From Halomonas icarae (GTDB lineage: Bacteria; Pseudomonadota; Gammaproteobacteria; Pseudomonadales; Halomonadaceae): a stretch of DNA of 64,000 nucleotides. The notes under the pieces were generated by a model that saw only the letters and a list, made by a program, of their open reading frames with translations, was not told where the DNA came from and did no database searches. A program made the position numbers and the translations under genes. Where the stretch lies: contig NZ_WUTS01000001.1 of the NCBI RefSeq assembly GCF_009901955.1, forward strand, positions 3,216,634 through 3,280,633, read 5' to 3'. This document shows, piece after piece, positions 17,778-27,847 of this stretch. Positions within the stretch are counted from its first letter, which is position 1. Every line of letters starts with the position of its first letter.

Positions 17778-19055
17778 CTATCCAAGCAGCGAGGGGAGCC
17801 AGAGCGTGAGCCCGGGAAAGAGGATCAACAGTAACAGCACCAGCACCGCCGTAATCACGAACGGCCAGATGGTGCGAAACAACGACACGATCTCCAGTCG
17901 GCTGACCGCGGCCGCGACGAACACGCAGGCCCCCATGGGCGGGGTGATCAGGGCGATGGTGATATTGAGGGTGATGATGATGCCCAGATGCACGGGGTCG
18001 ATCCCGGCCATCATCGCCACGGGGGAGAAGATCGGCGTCAGCAGCATCAGCGCCGACACCTCCTCCATGAACATGCCGGTCACGAAGGTGATTGCGCTTA
18101 GCATCAGCAAGATCACCATCGGCCGCTCGATATAGGGATCCAGCAACGCGACGAACTGGTTGGGCACCTGGGCATAGGCGAGCAACCAGCTGATGGTGGC
18201 CGAGGCGGCCATGATCATGAAGATGGCCGAGGTCAGGCGGGTGGTATCGACGATGGCCTTCCACAGATCGGCCAGGCGGAGCTTCCCCAGCAGCGCGCCA
18301 CATAGCGCGACATAGAGGGCGGTCAGCGCCGCGGACTCCGTGGGAGTGACAAACCCCAGGACGATACCCGCCACGATGATAAAGGGGGCGACCAGGGCCG
18401 GGAGCGCTCCCACCGCCGTCACCATCAGCTCACGTGCGCCGGGCAGGCCGCCGCGCTTCTGAAGGCCCACGCGCCAGGCATACAGGGCATTCATGCCCAT
18501 GAACGCCACCCCCAGCATCAGACCGGGAATCACGCCGGCGAGGAACAGGTCGCCCACCGAGGTGTTGGTCAGCGAGGCGTAGAGGATCATGAAGATGCTC
18601 GGCGGGATGATCGGACCGATCAACGAACTGCCGGCCGTCAGCCCGGCCGCGAAGGCCGTGGAGTAGCCCTCCTTGCGCATGGGTGGCACCAGCAGCGACC
18701 CCAGCGCCGAGGTGTCGGCCACGGCCGATCCATTGACCCCGGCAAAGAATACGCTCGACACCACGTTGACGTGCCCCATGCCCCCTCTCAGATGCCCGAC
18801 CAGCAGCTTGGCAAAGGCCATCAGGCGGTCGGTGAGGCGAGTCACGTTCATCAGGTTGCCGGCCAGGATAAACAGCGGAATCGCCATCAGCGAGAAGACA
18901 TTGATGCCGCCGAAGAACTGCTGGGGGAGCATGCGCGGAATCATGCTCGTATCGACGAACAGGAACCCGACCAGCGAGGTGGCCAGCAGCGACACGAAAA
19001 GCGGCAGACCCAGCAACACATGCACCAGGAAGACGGCCAGCATGGTGAGGGTCAT
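17778..19055 (-). CDS. TRAP transporter large permease (DctM family)
   Basis: 425-residue large subunit of the second TRAP system in the window. Family motifs GVNGSAVADTSALGSLLVPP, GSSLIGPIIPPSI and ITPPMGACVFVAAA are present, with 11-12 helices. ATG 19055 overlaps the small-permease stop as ATGA; the frame is open further upstream but the extra codons run out of phase through the small-permease gene. Translation is probably coupled. Confidence 0.95.
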   Translation of the reverse strand: MTLTMLAVFLVHVLLGLPLFVSLLATSLVGFLFVDTSMIPRMLPQQFFGGINVFSLMAIPLFILAGNLMNVTRLTDRLMAFAKLLVGHLRGGMGHVNVVSSVFFAGVNGSAVADTSALGSLLVPPMRKEGYSTAFAAGLTAGSSLIGPIIPPSIFMILYASLTNTSVGDLFLAGVIPGLMLGVAFMGMNALYAWRVGLQKRGGLPGARELMVTAVGALPALVAPFIIVAGIVLGFVTPTESAALTALYVALCGALLGKLRLADLWKAIVDTTRLTSAIFMIMAASATISWLLAYAQVPNQFVALLDPYIERPMVILLMLSAITFVTGMFMEEVSALMLLTPIFSPVAMMAGIDPVHLGIIITLNITIALITPPMGACVFVAAAVSRLEIVSLFRTIWPFVITAVLVLLLLILFPGLTLWLPSLLG

Positions 19056-19543
19056 GTCGCCTCCTCCGTGGGCTCCCTGAGTGGCGCCGGCCCATGCCAG
19101 AGGGCCTGCCAGGCCAGCAGGGCGAAGCCCACCGGAAGCGCCATCATCGGCACCGTTCGGCTGACCCCGAGCCCCTGACTGGTGAACATCGAGACCGACA
19201 GCGCATAGCGGTAGCTGAACAGGGTCGCGGCAATCGCGATGCCCAGCGTCAGCAGCCATTGATAGAGGTTCAGCAGTCGACGGAGCGGCACCGGCAGCAG
19301 ACGCTCGATCAGGGCGACCCGCATATGGCCCCCCTCGATCCAGACGGCACCTGCCGCGAGCAGGACGCTGCCGATGATCAGGTAGCGGGCCAGCTCATCC
19401 GTCCAGATGGGGGCGCCACCGGCCAGGTAGCGCATGAAGACACCGAAGAGGATGATGGCCAGGTCCAGCAACAACAGCGAGCCGGCCACCGTTAGCGATA
19501 CACGGCGGCTGAACCCCAGCACGCGAGCACTCAAGGATGGCAT
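19052..19543 (-). CDS. TRAP transporter small permease (DctQ family)
   Basis: 163 residues with four hydrophobic segments; the pattern IEGGHMRVALIERLLP after the second helix is the DctQ signature. ATG 19543 is preferred, with GCGGA upstream; a TTG at 19564 would add seven residues. It lies between the binding-protein gene and the large permease in one operon. Confidence 0.92.
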   Translation of the reverse strand: MPSLSARVLGFSRRVSLTVAGSLLLLDLAIILFGVFMRYLAGGAPIWTDELARYLIIGSVLLAAGAVWIEGGHMRVALIERLLPVPLRRLLNLYQWLLTLGIAIAATLFSYRYALSVSMFTSQGLGVSRTVPMMALPVGFALLAWQALWHGPAPLREPTEEAT

Positions 19544-19616
19544 GGAAGGTTCCGCGATGATCAATGGGTTCGTGCGCAGGGCGGGCCCTGGCGGCTGCCC
19601 TGCGCCATGGGGCCGG

Positions 19617-20669
19617 TTACTCGGTCAGGTGGGTCATGCCGGCATCTTCCAGGGCCATGTCGATGAAACGGGGGTCGATATCACGCTCCTTGAGCCACTC
19701 CATGTAGGCCGGTTGCCCCAGCTCACGAAACTCGGCGAGTTCCTCCTCGGACGGCCGGATGACCTCCATGCCCTGCTCCTCGAGATAGGCGATGCGCTCT
19801 TCCACCCTGGCCTCGTTGTCGTCACGCGCCAGCTGATTGGCCTCGGCGACCGCCTCCAGGAAGGCCTCTCGCATCTCCTCGTCCCATCCATCGATCATCG
19901 CACCGTTGCCGACCAGAAACTGGTCCGAGTACTGAATGTTGGCCAGGGTCAGGTAGTCCTGCACCTCGTAGAGGCTGCCGAGGATGATGTACATCGGCGG
20001 GTTCATCTGGCCATCGGCGACCCCCGTGCGCAGCGCCATGTAGACCTCGGTCCAGGGGATCGGGGTACCCGAGGCGCCGAAGGCTTCATAGAGGGCCACC
20101 TGGCTGGGGTCCATGGCGCGGAAGCGCAGCCCCTCGAAATCGCTGGGTGACGAGATGGGCCGCTCATCGTTGGTGAAGGCGAGGAAGCCTCCCTCCTCGA
20201 CCACGGCCAGCAACTCCAGACCGGTGCGCTCACGCAGCGCCTCTTCCACCGCCTGCCAGTACTCCCCCTCGTCGAAGAAGGTGCGTGCCGCCTCGAAGTC
20301 AGCGAACAGGAACGGGATGGCGCTGACGAAGACCTCGGGAACCACGGGCGACATGCCGGCGAAGGAGGCGATATTGAGGCTGGGGGTGTTCATCACCTGC
20401 TCCATGCGCTCCTCCTCCTCGCCCAGCATGCTGTTGGGATAGAGCTTCAGCTCGAGCTCGCCAGCGGTCTTCTCCTCGACCAGTTCCTTGAGGTTGGTAG
20501 CGAAGACATGGACGGCGTTCTTGTCGGGGTCCGGGGCGCCGTTGTAACCGATGTTCACGGTGGTGGCGGCCTGCACGCTACCGGCGAAGGCAATGGCAAG
20601 GCCTGCTGTCAGCAGCGATGCCGCCGTCAGGGAGCGAGAGACGAGGGGGGAACGAAGAAACGGACTCAT
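19617..20669 (-). CDS. TRAP substrate-binding protein (DctP family)
   Basis: 350-residue periplasmic receptor: signal peptide to about AGSVQA-AT, then a DctP fold with KLYPNSMLGEEEERMEQV, DFEGLRFRAMDPSQVALYEA and TPIPWTEVYMALRTGVADGQ (ligand-arginine region and dimer helix). First gene of the operon that ends in the D-Ala-D-Ala dipeptidase. The ligand is therefore plausibly a small peptide or amino-acid derivative, which is inference from context only. Confidence 0.93.
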   Translation of the reverse strand: MSPFLRSPLVSRSLTAASLLTAGLAIAFAGSVQAATTVNIGYNGAPDPDKNAVHVFATNLKELVEEKTAGELELKLYPNSMLGEEEERMEQVMNTPSLNIASFAGMSPVVPEVFVSAIPFLFADFEAARTFFDEGEYWQAVEEALRERTGLELLAVVEEGGFLAFTNDERPISSPSDFEGLRFRAMDPSQVALYEAFGASGTPIPWTEVYMALRTGVADGQMNPPMYIILGSLYEVQDYLTLANIQYSDQFLVGNGAMIDGWDEEMREAFLEAVAEANQLARDDNEARVEERIAYLEEQGMEVIRPSEEELAEFRELGQPAYMEWLKERDIDPRFIDMALEDAGMTHLTE

Positions 20670-20967
20670 GCTGATCTCCAGTGGCTTGTTATTGATAAAG
20701 CGTGCGAGTGAAGATTATTGGTGAAGCCCCGGCGATGCCGGCATATCAGCAGATTAGGATTGAGCCGTTAACTAATCAAATCCATACGCCGCCCACCTCC
20801 CTGAACGAAGGGGGCGCCGCCAGCTCCCACTCTGTCAACATCAAGCCCTGGCTCCTATGCCTCGATGCCATCTGGAACGTTGAAAACCAACCACCAGCTC
20901 ACAAGCAGCGAGGCTAAGCTGGAGATTGCACTCCCGACCCGCCATACGCATACGCGAGGAAACGAGC
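20670..20967. other. Divergent intergenic region, TRAP operon / VWA gene
   Basis: About 300 bases between two divergent starts. It is AT-richer near 20685-20790, as expected for promoters, but I see no convincing operator, RNA or small gene. Confidence 0.5.
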
Positions 20968-22719
20968 ATGAGACGGATCACTCCGACACTGGCGGCAATG
21001 ATGATCACCGGTGGCCTCGCCTCGGCAGCATCGGCCATCGCCGCCGAGGATATCGTGATTGTCTATGACGCCTCGGGGTCCATGTGGGGTCAGATCGAGG
21101 GCAGCAGCAAGATCGAGATCGCTCGTGACGTGATGGCTGAGCTGGTCGACCATTGGGATACCGACACCAACCTTGGCCTGGTTGCCTACGGTCACCGGCG
21201 TCAGGGCGACTGCCGTGATATCGAAACGCTGGTTGAGCCGGGGCCAATCGACAAGGCCCACTTCATCGATACCGTCAACGCCATCAAGCCGGTGGGCAAG
21301 ACGCCGATTTCGGCGTCGGTGCAGCACGCCGCCGACCTGCTGGCCTATCGTGACAACCCCGCCACGGTGGTCCTGATCTCGGATGGCGTGGAAACCTGCA
21401 ATGCCGACCCCTGCGCGCTCTCTGAACAGCTCGCCAGCCAGGGTGTCGAGTTCACCGCCCATGTCATTGGTTTCGATTTGGAAGATGAAGCCCATGCCAG
21501 CCTCTCCTGCATCGCCGAAAACACCGGCGGCCTGTTCGTTCCCGCCAGCAATGCCGACGAGCTGCACGCCGCCCTGGCGCAGGTAAAGGATGCGGTCAAC
21601 AAGGCGCCCCCGGCCCCCGAGCCGGCTCCAGAGCCGGAGCCGCCCGAGGTCAGCGTCTCGGGCCCCGACCAGGTGGTCACCGGAGCGCCCTTCGAGGTGT
21701 CATGGTCATCGCCCATCAGCACCTCCGACATGATCGCCATCGTGCCGGTCGGCGCCGATGAGGGCACCCGCGGCAACTACAAGCGCACCGGCAACGACAC
21801 CGAGGGCCGCCTGACCGCGCCCGCCGACACCGGCCTCTATGAGCTGCGCTATATCCTGGACGAGGGCAAGCGGACCCTGGCCACCGCGCCCATCGAGGTC
21901 ACCGCCCCCGAGATCAGCGTCTCGGGCCCCGATCAGGTGGTCACCGGGGCGCCCTTCGAGGTGTCATGGTCATCGCCCATCAGCACCTCCGACATGATCG
22001 CCATCGTGCCGGTCGGTGCCGACGAGGGGACCCGCGGCAACTACAAGCGCACCGGCAACGACACCGAGGGTCGCCTGACCGCGCCCGCCGACACCGGCCT
22101 CTATGAGCTGCGCTATATCCTGGACGAGGGCAAGAGGACCCTGGCCACCGCGTCCATCGAGGTCGTCGCCCCGGAAATGGGTATTTCCGGCCCCCCTATC
22201 GTGCGCGTGGAAGAGAATGTGGATATCTCATGGTCATCGACAATCAACCCCAGCGACATGATCGCCATCGTGCCGGCAGGCGCCGACGAGGGCGTGCGCG
22301 GTACCTACCGGCGCACCGGTAAGGTGACGAAGACTCGGCTGAGCGCCCCCGCCGAAACGGGGCTCTACGAGATTCGCTATATCCTGGACGAGGGCAAGAA
22401 GACCCTGGCCAGCGTTTCTCTCGAGGTCGTCGGTGCCGACGCCCCCCTGGATGAAGGGGCGGGACTCTCGGTGCCAGCATCGGCCGCCCCGGGCGAGACC
22501 ATCACCATCAGCTGGAGCGGGGGGAACGACAGCAGCGACCAGCGCATCTCGATAGCGCGTAAGGAGCAGCCCGACTTCAGCTGGATCAGCGTTCACTCCA
22601 TCGGCGAAGCCAGCAGCATGGAGCTGATTGTGCCGGATGATCCAGGGCTCTATGAGGTCCGTTTCCTGGATATTGCCGGCCGAGAACTGCTTGGCCGCTC
22701 AGTAGTGGAGGTCAAGTGA
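20968..22719 (+). CDS. Secreted von Willebrand factor A protein with tandem 88-residue repeats
   Basis: 583-residue exported protein. After a signal peptide (MRRITPTLAAMMITGG to about SAIAAE) comes a VWA domain of about 185 residues with an intact MIDAS motif (VYDASGSMWG) and VLISDGVETC. A proline/glutamate linker (PAPEPAPEPEPPE) leads to three 88-residue repeats starting near 21645, 21909 and 22173, each with SWSS.I..SDMIAIVP and TGLYE.RYILDEGK. A fourth, diverged copy ends the protein. Copies 1 and 2 are nearly identical in DNA. ATG 20968 sits after a purine-rich stretch (GCGAGGAAACGAGC). Function unknown; VWA proteins bind metal and ligands. Confidence 0.88.
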   Translation: MRRITPTLAAMMITGGLASAASAIAAEDIVIVYDASGSMWGQIEGSSKIEIARDVMAELVDHWDTDTNLGLVAYGHRRQGDCRDIETLVEPGPIDKAHFIDTVNAIKPVGKTPISASVQHAADLLAYRDNPATVVLISDGVETCNADPCALSEQLASQGVEFTAHVIGFDLEDEAHASLSCIAENTGGLFVPASNADELHAALAQVKDAVNKAPPAPEPAPEPEPPEVSVSGPDQVVTGAPFEVSWSSPISTSDMIAIVPVGADEGTRGNYKRTGNDTEGRLTAPADTGLYELRYILDEGKRTLATAPIEVTAPEISVSGPDQVVTGAPFEVSWSSPISTSDMIAIVPVGADEGTRGNYKRTGNDTEGRLTAPADTGLYELRYILDEGKRTLATASIEVVAPEMGISGPPIVRVEENVDISWSSTINPSDMIAIVPAGADEGVRGTYRRTGKVTKTRLSAPAETGLYEIRYILDEGKKTLASVSLEVVGADAPLDEGAGLSVPASAAPGETITISWSGGNDSSDQRISIARKEQPDFSWISVHSIGEASSMELIVPDDPGLYEVRFLDIAGRELLGRSVVEVK

Positions 22720-22775
22720 GAATGCTCTTTATGGATATATTCCTCCGCGCCATAGCCGTGTCGCCCCCCGCTTAA

Positions 22776-23462
22776 CTAGGGAGGACTGTGTGACAGTCGA
22801 TGACAGTAAGCGTCAGCCAGGGCCAGCAGCGCCGGATAGAAGTCACTGACGGTCTTCACGGCGGCGCTTCTCGACACCAGCAGCGGCAGCCAGCTACACA
22901 GCTCATGCTTCAGAAACGCCCCGACATCCTGACGCATCTCCTCTCGTGCGGGGCCCTCCGCCTCAGCCAGCATCTGCAGGCGAGTCGCCAGATAGTCGAG
23001 CATCACGGCCAGGTGGTCGGCAGGCTCGGCAACCTCTCTCCTGACTGCATACCCCGCCTCAGAGAGCCGGGCCTCCATTCGCTCCGCCGCCTCACCATGA
23101 AAGCCACCTTCGCCGCCTGCGTACAATGAGGCATAAGGGGGCGCACCGCTCCGCGCATCCACCAGAAACAACTCGGTGAAATCAGCCGCCAGCTCCAGGC
23201 GGGGAGCCCTGAGCATCACCAACCGTGACAGCGCCTCATCGAGGCGCGCGACCTCATGCGTCATGCCATGGGCGTCACGCAAATAGTCAAAGAATGGGGC
23301 CGCCTCTCCGTTGCGGTAGCGCTCCAGCGAGGCGTCATCCAGCTCGGTGCCCAGAACGGTCGCCAGCCAGCGGCACAACAGGCTCTCCGACTCCCAGTCG
23401 ACTGGCTGCCGCTCGCCCATCTCAGGGCGGGCGGCAGCCAGGGGCGATGCTGACTCTCTCAT
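22776..23462 (-). CDS. torD: TorD-type molybdoenzyme chaperone
   Basis: 228-residue cytoplasmic chaperone that protects the Tat signal of TorA and helps cofactor insertion. The all-helical TorD family pattern is visible around [30 protein letters not shown] and [17 protein letters not shown] 23462 overlaps the torA stop as ATGA, so it is translated with its client. Confidence 0.9.
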   Translation of the reverse strand: MRESASPLAAARPEMGERQPVDWESESLLCRWLATVLGTELDDASLERYRNGEAAPFFDYLRDAHGMTHEVARLDEALSRLVMLRAPRLELAADFTELFLVDARSGAPPYASLYAGGEGGFHGEAAERMEARLSEAGYAVRREVAEPADHLAVMLDYLATRLQMLAEAEGPAREEMRQDVGAFLKHELCSWLPLLVSRSAAVKTVSDFYPALLALADAYCHRLSHSPP

Positions 23463-25957
23463 ATCTCCACCATGGTCGGTCCACCGAAGGCAGTGACCTC
23501 GGGCACCTCACCTTCGAAGCGCTCCATCTCCACGATGCAGGTGTTGGCGCTGGGTGCCTGGGCCAGCTTGGAGGTGCCCAGATCGAGAGTCAGGGTATTG
23601 GGATCGCCGTAAGTATCCAGGGCTCCGATTTCCGGCCCCACCGGCCCATACCAGGCCCCCTCCTGGATGCGTACCACGCCTGGCGGGAAATCATCGGAAA
23701 CCACCGCCCCCGCCAGCAGCTGCCCGCGATCGTTGTATACCCGTACCAGGTCACCATCCTGGATCCCGCGCTCCGAGGCATCCTGCGGGCTCATGTAGAT
23801 GGGCTCGCGCCCCTGCACCGCATAGGTGGCCCGCAACTCCTCGGACTCGCACAGCTGGGAGTGGAGCCGCTTGTCGGGGTGAACCGACTGCAACCACAAG
23901 GGGTAACGGTCGGAGTTCGGTCCCCCGTGAGAACGCTCGGCCTTCTCCATCCAAGTCGGATAGCCACGACAGTCGTCATAACCATAGCGGGCGATCTTGC
24001 GGCTTGAGACCTCGATAAAGCCGGAGGGGGTGCCCAGCGCATTGACCTCGGGAGCCTGACGGAAATCGGCATGACGCACCCAGTTCTCGCCCGGGCCGAA
24101 GTCGACATACCCCTCCTTCCAGAACTGCGCGAACTCCGGCATGGACGAGGTCGACTGGTCGCCTCCCGGCGCCGGGCTGAAGGACTTGTTTGCCTCGCGA
24201 CACTCATCGTAGAGCTTCTTGACCCAGCCCATCTCGTCCAGGCCCTGGCGATACTCCTCATCACGCCCGAAGCGACGACACAGATCGGTGAAGATGTCGA
24301 AGTCGCTGCGCGAGTGGAAAAGTGGGTCCACCAGCTTGTGCATGGCCAGCACGCCGCGGTTGGAGTAGGAGCCGTAGATATCGATATCGTTGCGCTCGAA
24401 CTGCGTACAGGCCGGCAGCACCAGGTCGGAGAAACGACAGGTGGCGTTCCATGAGTAGTCGATGGTGACCACCGTCTCGAGCTTCTGAAACGCCTTCTTC
24501 ATTCGGTTGCGATCCTGGTGGTGATGCCAGGGGTTGCAGCCGCTGAAGACGCACATGTGGATATCCGGGAAGGTGACCTCGGCACCGTTGTACTGAATGG
24601 TCTCTCCCGGATTGAGCAGACAGTCGATCCAGCGTGCCACCGGAATGGTCGAGGCGGCGCCCTGGAAGTCGGTGTTGTCGTGTTCGGGGGTCTTGCCGGC
24701 GTCCACGTTGCGCGGAAAGGCGCCCGGCGCACTCGCTCCGGATGACGGCACACCGATGGAGCTGTAGTGGTGGCCATAGCTGATGCCACCGCCAGGAAGA
24801 CCGATCTGCCCCAGCATGGTGGCCAGCACGGCCCCCATCCAGTAGGGCTGCTCGCCATGCTGCTGGCGCTGTATGGCCCAGCCGAACAGCAGCTGGGTGC
24901 GGTCGGCCGCCAGCAAGCGAGCAAACTCACGGATACGCTCGGCCGGCACACCACAGATTTCCTCGGCCCATTCCGGTGTCTTGGCCACGCCGTCATCGGC
25001 GTCACCCTGGACATAGGCGATGAAGTCATCGAAGCCAAGTGCATAGGCGTCGATAAACTCCTGATTGTGGAGCGCCTCGTTGTAGAGGGTATGCGCCATG
25101 CCGAGCATAAAGGCGACGTCGGTCATCGGGTTGATATAGAGCTGCTCGCAGCCGAGATAGTTCTGTGTCTTGGTGCGCACCGGATCCACGCTGATGACCC
25201 GGATGCTGCCCTCCTCCACCTTGGCCTTGAGCTGCTCCAGATAGGCGTAGGACTCATGGGTCTCGCAGTTCCACCCCACCTGCAGGTTCTTGTAGGGGTC
25301 GTTGCCCCACAGCACCACCGTCTTGCTGTTCTCGAGGATCAGCGGCCAGGAGGTGCCCTGGCTGTAGACCTCGGTGGACCCCAGCACGTAGGGAAGAACG
25401 ACCTGACCAGCCCCGGTGGAGTAGTCGCCCACCTTCTTGACGAAGTGACCATGCATCGCCACTGCCCGCTGCATATGGTTACCGCAGCTGTGCACCTGAC
25501 CGGTCTGGCGCCAGCCGGTGGCCCCTGCATAGAGCGCCCAGGGACCATACTCGGTCTGGATGCGCTCCAGCTCCTCGTGGAAGAGGTCGAGCGCCGCATC
25601 CCAGGTCAAGCGCACGAAACGGTTGTCACCGCGCGTGGTGCGGTCACCGTTGTGGCGATTCTTAAGCCACTCCAGACGCACCATCGGGTAGCGAATGCGC
25701 GAGGGGCTGTAGATCAGCCCCTTGATGCCTTTGAGCATCTCGGTGGGGTACTGGTCGGCACCGAAAGGCTTCACCTCGGCCACCTTGCCCCCTTTCACCA
25801 GGGCGTTCATTGCGCCCCAGTGAGAGCCGGCGGTCTTCCAGACACCCTGCTCGGTCACCCCGGCAGCGGCAGTGCTGGTGAGTAGCCCAGGGCCGATCAG
25901 CGAAGCTGCGGAGCCCGCCATGGCCCCCTTGAGAAAACTTCTACGGCTGATAGTCAT
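23459..25957 (-). CDS. torA: Trimethylamine-N-oxide reductase, molybdenum subunit TorA
   Basis: 832-residue periplasmic molybdopterin enzyme of the DMSO reductase family. Tat signal [20 protein letters not shown] at residues 4-23. The TorA/BisC hallmarks include [39 protein letters not shown] (molybdenum-ligand serine region) and [16 protein letters not shown]. No iron-sulfur cysteine motif is present, as expected for TorA. It takes electrons from the pentaheme TorC encoded upstream (18-base gap). Substrate TMAO is inferred from the torECAD order; related sulfoxides are possible. Confidence 0.94.
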   Translation of the reverse strand: MTISRRSFLKGAMAGSAASLIGPGLLTSTAAAGVTEQGVWKTAGSHWGAMNALVKGGKVAEVKPFGADQYPTEMLKGIKGLIYSPSRIRYPMVRLEWLKNRHNGDRTTRGDNRFVRLTWDAALDLFHEELERIQTEYGPWALYAGATGWRQTGQVHSCGNHMQRAVAMHGHFVKKVGDYSTGAGQVVLPYVLGSTEVYSQGTSWPLILENSKTVVLWGNDPYKNLQVGWNCETHESYAYLEQLKAKVEEGSIRVISVDPVRTKTQNYLGCEQLYINPMTDVAFMLGMAHTLYNEALHNQEFIDAYALGFDDFIAYVQGDADDGVAKTPEWAEEICGVPAERIREFARLLAADRTQLLFGWAIQRQQHGEQPYWMGAVLATMLGQIGLPGGGISYGHHYSSIGVPSSGASAPGAFPRNVDAGKTPEHDNTDFQGAASTIPVARWIDCLLNPGETIQYNGAEVTFPDIHMCVFSGCNPWHHHQDRNRMKKAFQKLETVVTIDYSWNATCRFSDLVLPACTQFERNDIDIYGSYSNRGVLAMHKLVDPLFHSRSDFDIFTDLCRRFGRDEEYRQGLDEMGWVKKLYDECREANKSFSPAPGGDQSTSSMPEFAQFWKEGYVDFGPGENWVRHADFRQAPEVNALGTPSGFIEVSSRKIARYGYDDCRGYPTWMEKAERSHGGPNSDRYPLWLQSVHPDKRLHSQLCESEELRATYAVQGREPIYMSPQDASERGIQDGDLVRVYNDRGQLLAGAVVSDDFPPGVVRIQEGAWYGPVGPEIGALDTYGDPNTLTLDLGTSKLAQAPSANTCIVEMERFEGEVPEVTAFGGPTMVEI

Positions 25958-25975
25958 GAGAGCTCCTTGGGCGTA

Positions 25976-27160
25976 TCAGTGAGCGCCTTCGACATAGTCG
26001 GAAGAGTGCATTTGCAGGTACTTGAGCACCAGCTCCTGGGTGCCTGCGCTCATGTTGGTGAAGCCGACCATGCCGGAGAACATCGCCGGCCAGGTGTTGG
26101 CATCGAAATGTTCGGGCGCGGGCTCGGTGTGGCAGACGCTGCAGGCATCACGATAGGTCTGCCCCGCGGTCTCCCAGAGGGCCTCGCGGTTTTCGAGATA
26201 GACCCCCTTTTCGGCCCATAGCGCCACGTTCACGTTGCCCCAGGGTAGGCCGGTCATTTCATCGACGACATTGGTCTCCTGAACCTCGATAAGCGAGTCA
26301 TTCTGGGCAACCTCCTTGTCGAGAACGGCACTGCTGATGTTATGACCAAAGTCAGCATAGAGCACGCGACCGAAGCCCTTCTCCTTGCGCCATGCCGGAA
26401 TCTCCAGCTTCACGCTGTCGCCCCGGGTCTCGACGATGTTGACCTCGGTGGCCACCTGCAGAACACCGGCACGCTCGGTGAGCTCCGGGTCGGTATACAG
26501 GTCCACCGACTTGGCGCTGTAATACTGCTGGCCCTCGTCCAGGCTGACCGAGGTGGCTTCACGCACCAGGCGCGCCAGCATGGGATCCTCGCTGCCCATC
26601 TGCTCGGGCAGCTTGTGCGCGATGCCCTTGTGGCAGTCCACGCAGCTCTGATCACGCTCGGCGGCGGGCTTCATAAAGCGACGCGCCTCGTCGGACATCC
26701 TGTCCCAGTCCATGCTGTTGTAGTCGTGACAGCTGCGGCACTCCAGGGAGCCGTTGGCCTTGAAACGCGCCCACTCATGTTGGGCCAGCTCAAGACGCTT
26801 GGCCTCGAACTTCTCGGGGGTATCGATGGTGCCGAAAATGGCGCCCCACACCTCCTTGCTCGCCTGCATCTTGCGGGCAATCTTGGCGGTCCAGTCATGG
26901 GGCACGTGGCAGTCGGAGCAGATGGCCCTCACCCCGGTGCGGTTCGACCAGTGCACGGTGCTCTGCAGCTCCTGATAGACGTTGTCCTCCATCTCGTGGC
27001 AGCTGACGCAGAACTCCTCGGTGTTGGTGTACTCCATGGCCGTGTTGAAACCGCCCCAGAACACTATGCCGGCGAAGAAGCTGACGATGATGATCACCCC
27101 CAGGCTGATATGCACCGGGGGCTTTTTCAGGGTATTCCACAGGGTTGCGATGATCTTCAT
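25976..27160 (-). CDS. torC: Pentaheme c-type cytochrome TorC
   Basis: 394-residue quinol dehydrogenase anchored by one N-terminal helix (HISLGVIIIVSFFAGIVFWG). Five CxxCH heme sites are present: CVSCH, CSDCH, CRSCH and CVDCH in the NapC/NirT-like domain, and CSVCH in the C-terminal domain that contacts TorA. The length is that of TorC proteins. It carries electrons from menaquinol to TorA. Confidence 0.95.
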   Translation of the reverse strand: MKIIATLWNTLKKPPVHISLGVIIIVSFFAGIVFWGGFNTAMEYTNTEEFCVSCHEMEDNVYQELQSTVHWSNRTGVRAICSDCHVPHDWTAKIARKMQASKEVWGAIFGTIDTPEKFEAKRLELAQHEWARFKANGSLECRSCHDYNSMDWDRMSDEARRFMKPAAERDQSCVDCHKGIAHKLPEQMGSEDPMLARLVREATSVSLDEGQQYYSAKSVDLYTDPELTERAGVLQVATEVNIVETRGDSVKLEIPAWRKEKGFGRVLYADFGHNISSAVLDKEVAQNDSLIEVQETNVVDEMTGLPWGNVNVALWAEKGVYLENREALWETAGQTYRDACSVCHTEPAPEHFDANTWPAMFSGMVGFTNMSAGTQELVLKYLQMHSSDYVEGAH

Positions 27161-27187
27161 GTCTCGTCTCTCTCAGTCAGTAGGGCG

Positions 27188-27370
27188 TCAACCACCATGT
27201 CCGGGCGGCCCCAGCACGAAGACCTGCAGCATCCACACCACGAAGCCATACCCCCCCACCACCGCGATGGTAAGCAGCGGCACGACGATCGCCACCACGA
27301 AAAGAAAGGCAAGCCACTCTCGCCGCTTGCCGATAGAGCCTGACTCGCTCTCGCTCTTGACCTCTGCCAT
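27188..27370 (-). CDS. torE: TorE/NapE-family small membrane protein
   Basis: 60-residue protein with one or two hydrophobic segments (EWLAFLFVVAIVVPLLTIAV, GFVVWMLQVFVLGPPGHGG). The GxxGFVVWMxQ...GPPG pattern is the NapE/TorE signature. First gene of torECAD, 27 bases before torC. Its exact role is not established in the family. Confidence 0.88.
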   Translation of the reverse strand: MAEVKSESESGSIGKRREWLAFLFVVAIVVPLLTIAVVGGYGFVVWMLQVFVLGPPGHGG

Positions 27371-27847
27371 AACGCCCCCTCACAGGTCAGCCGGCATGAT
27401 TTCAGCATGCGTCATCACGCATGCATACGTTATTGGTTTAATTAGCACATCAAGGTAGCAGACTGTCTTAAACTTGCCATGACCTTCATCAAGAAGTCGG
27501 GTTTTCCTGTTGTTCCCGTAAGAAAATACTGCGGAGAAGGACGCAACAAACTGGTGCATGGGATCAAATGGGGCCGGCACACACATTCGCTTCATTGCTC
27601 TTGCCCTAACCACCCTTGCGTTCCAAGCCAACTTCCCGTCCGGTGCTCCGCGCCCCGGCCTGAGCTTGACGCCAAAACCACTTGATACCAGCCTCATAGG
27701 ACGCCATTATCAGCGCCCTCTCGTCATCCCCTGCCGGGGAGCCGGGCGAGGCCAAGACCGGGGTGGCATCGGGTCGGAGGCGCCGCGGCGCTTCACTACC
27801 GATAAGACCCTACCACTGTTGAACTTTCCCGATCTGGATTCGAACCC
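27371..27847. other. Divergent intergenic region, torE / carboxynorspermidine dehydrogenase
   Basis: About 480 bases with no supported gene. The torE-proximal part (27425-27480) is AT-rich and likely holds the tor promoter; it contains the palindrome at 27405-27424. No clear TorR boxes (CTGTTCATAT type) are seen. The part nearest the polyamine gene is GC-rich and unremarkable. Confidence 0.5.
27405..27424. promoter_or_regulatory. Perfect palindrome upstream of torE
   Basis: GCATGCGT-CATC-ACGCATGC, an 8-bp inverted repeat with a 4-base centre, 35 bases before the torE ATG. It could be an operator or a 5'-UTR hairpin. Confidence 0.5.

Noticed and set aside
21645-22436. CRISPR-like array because of regular repeats
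   Set aside because: The repeats are 264 bp, contiguous, in frame and coding; no short repeat/spacer structure or cas gene is present.
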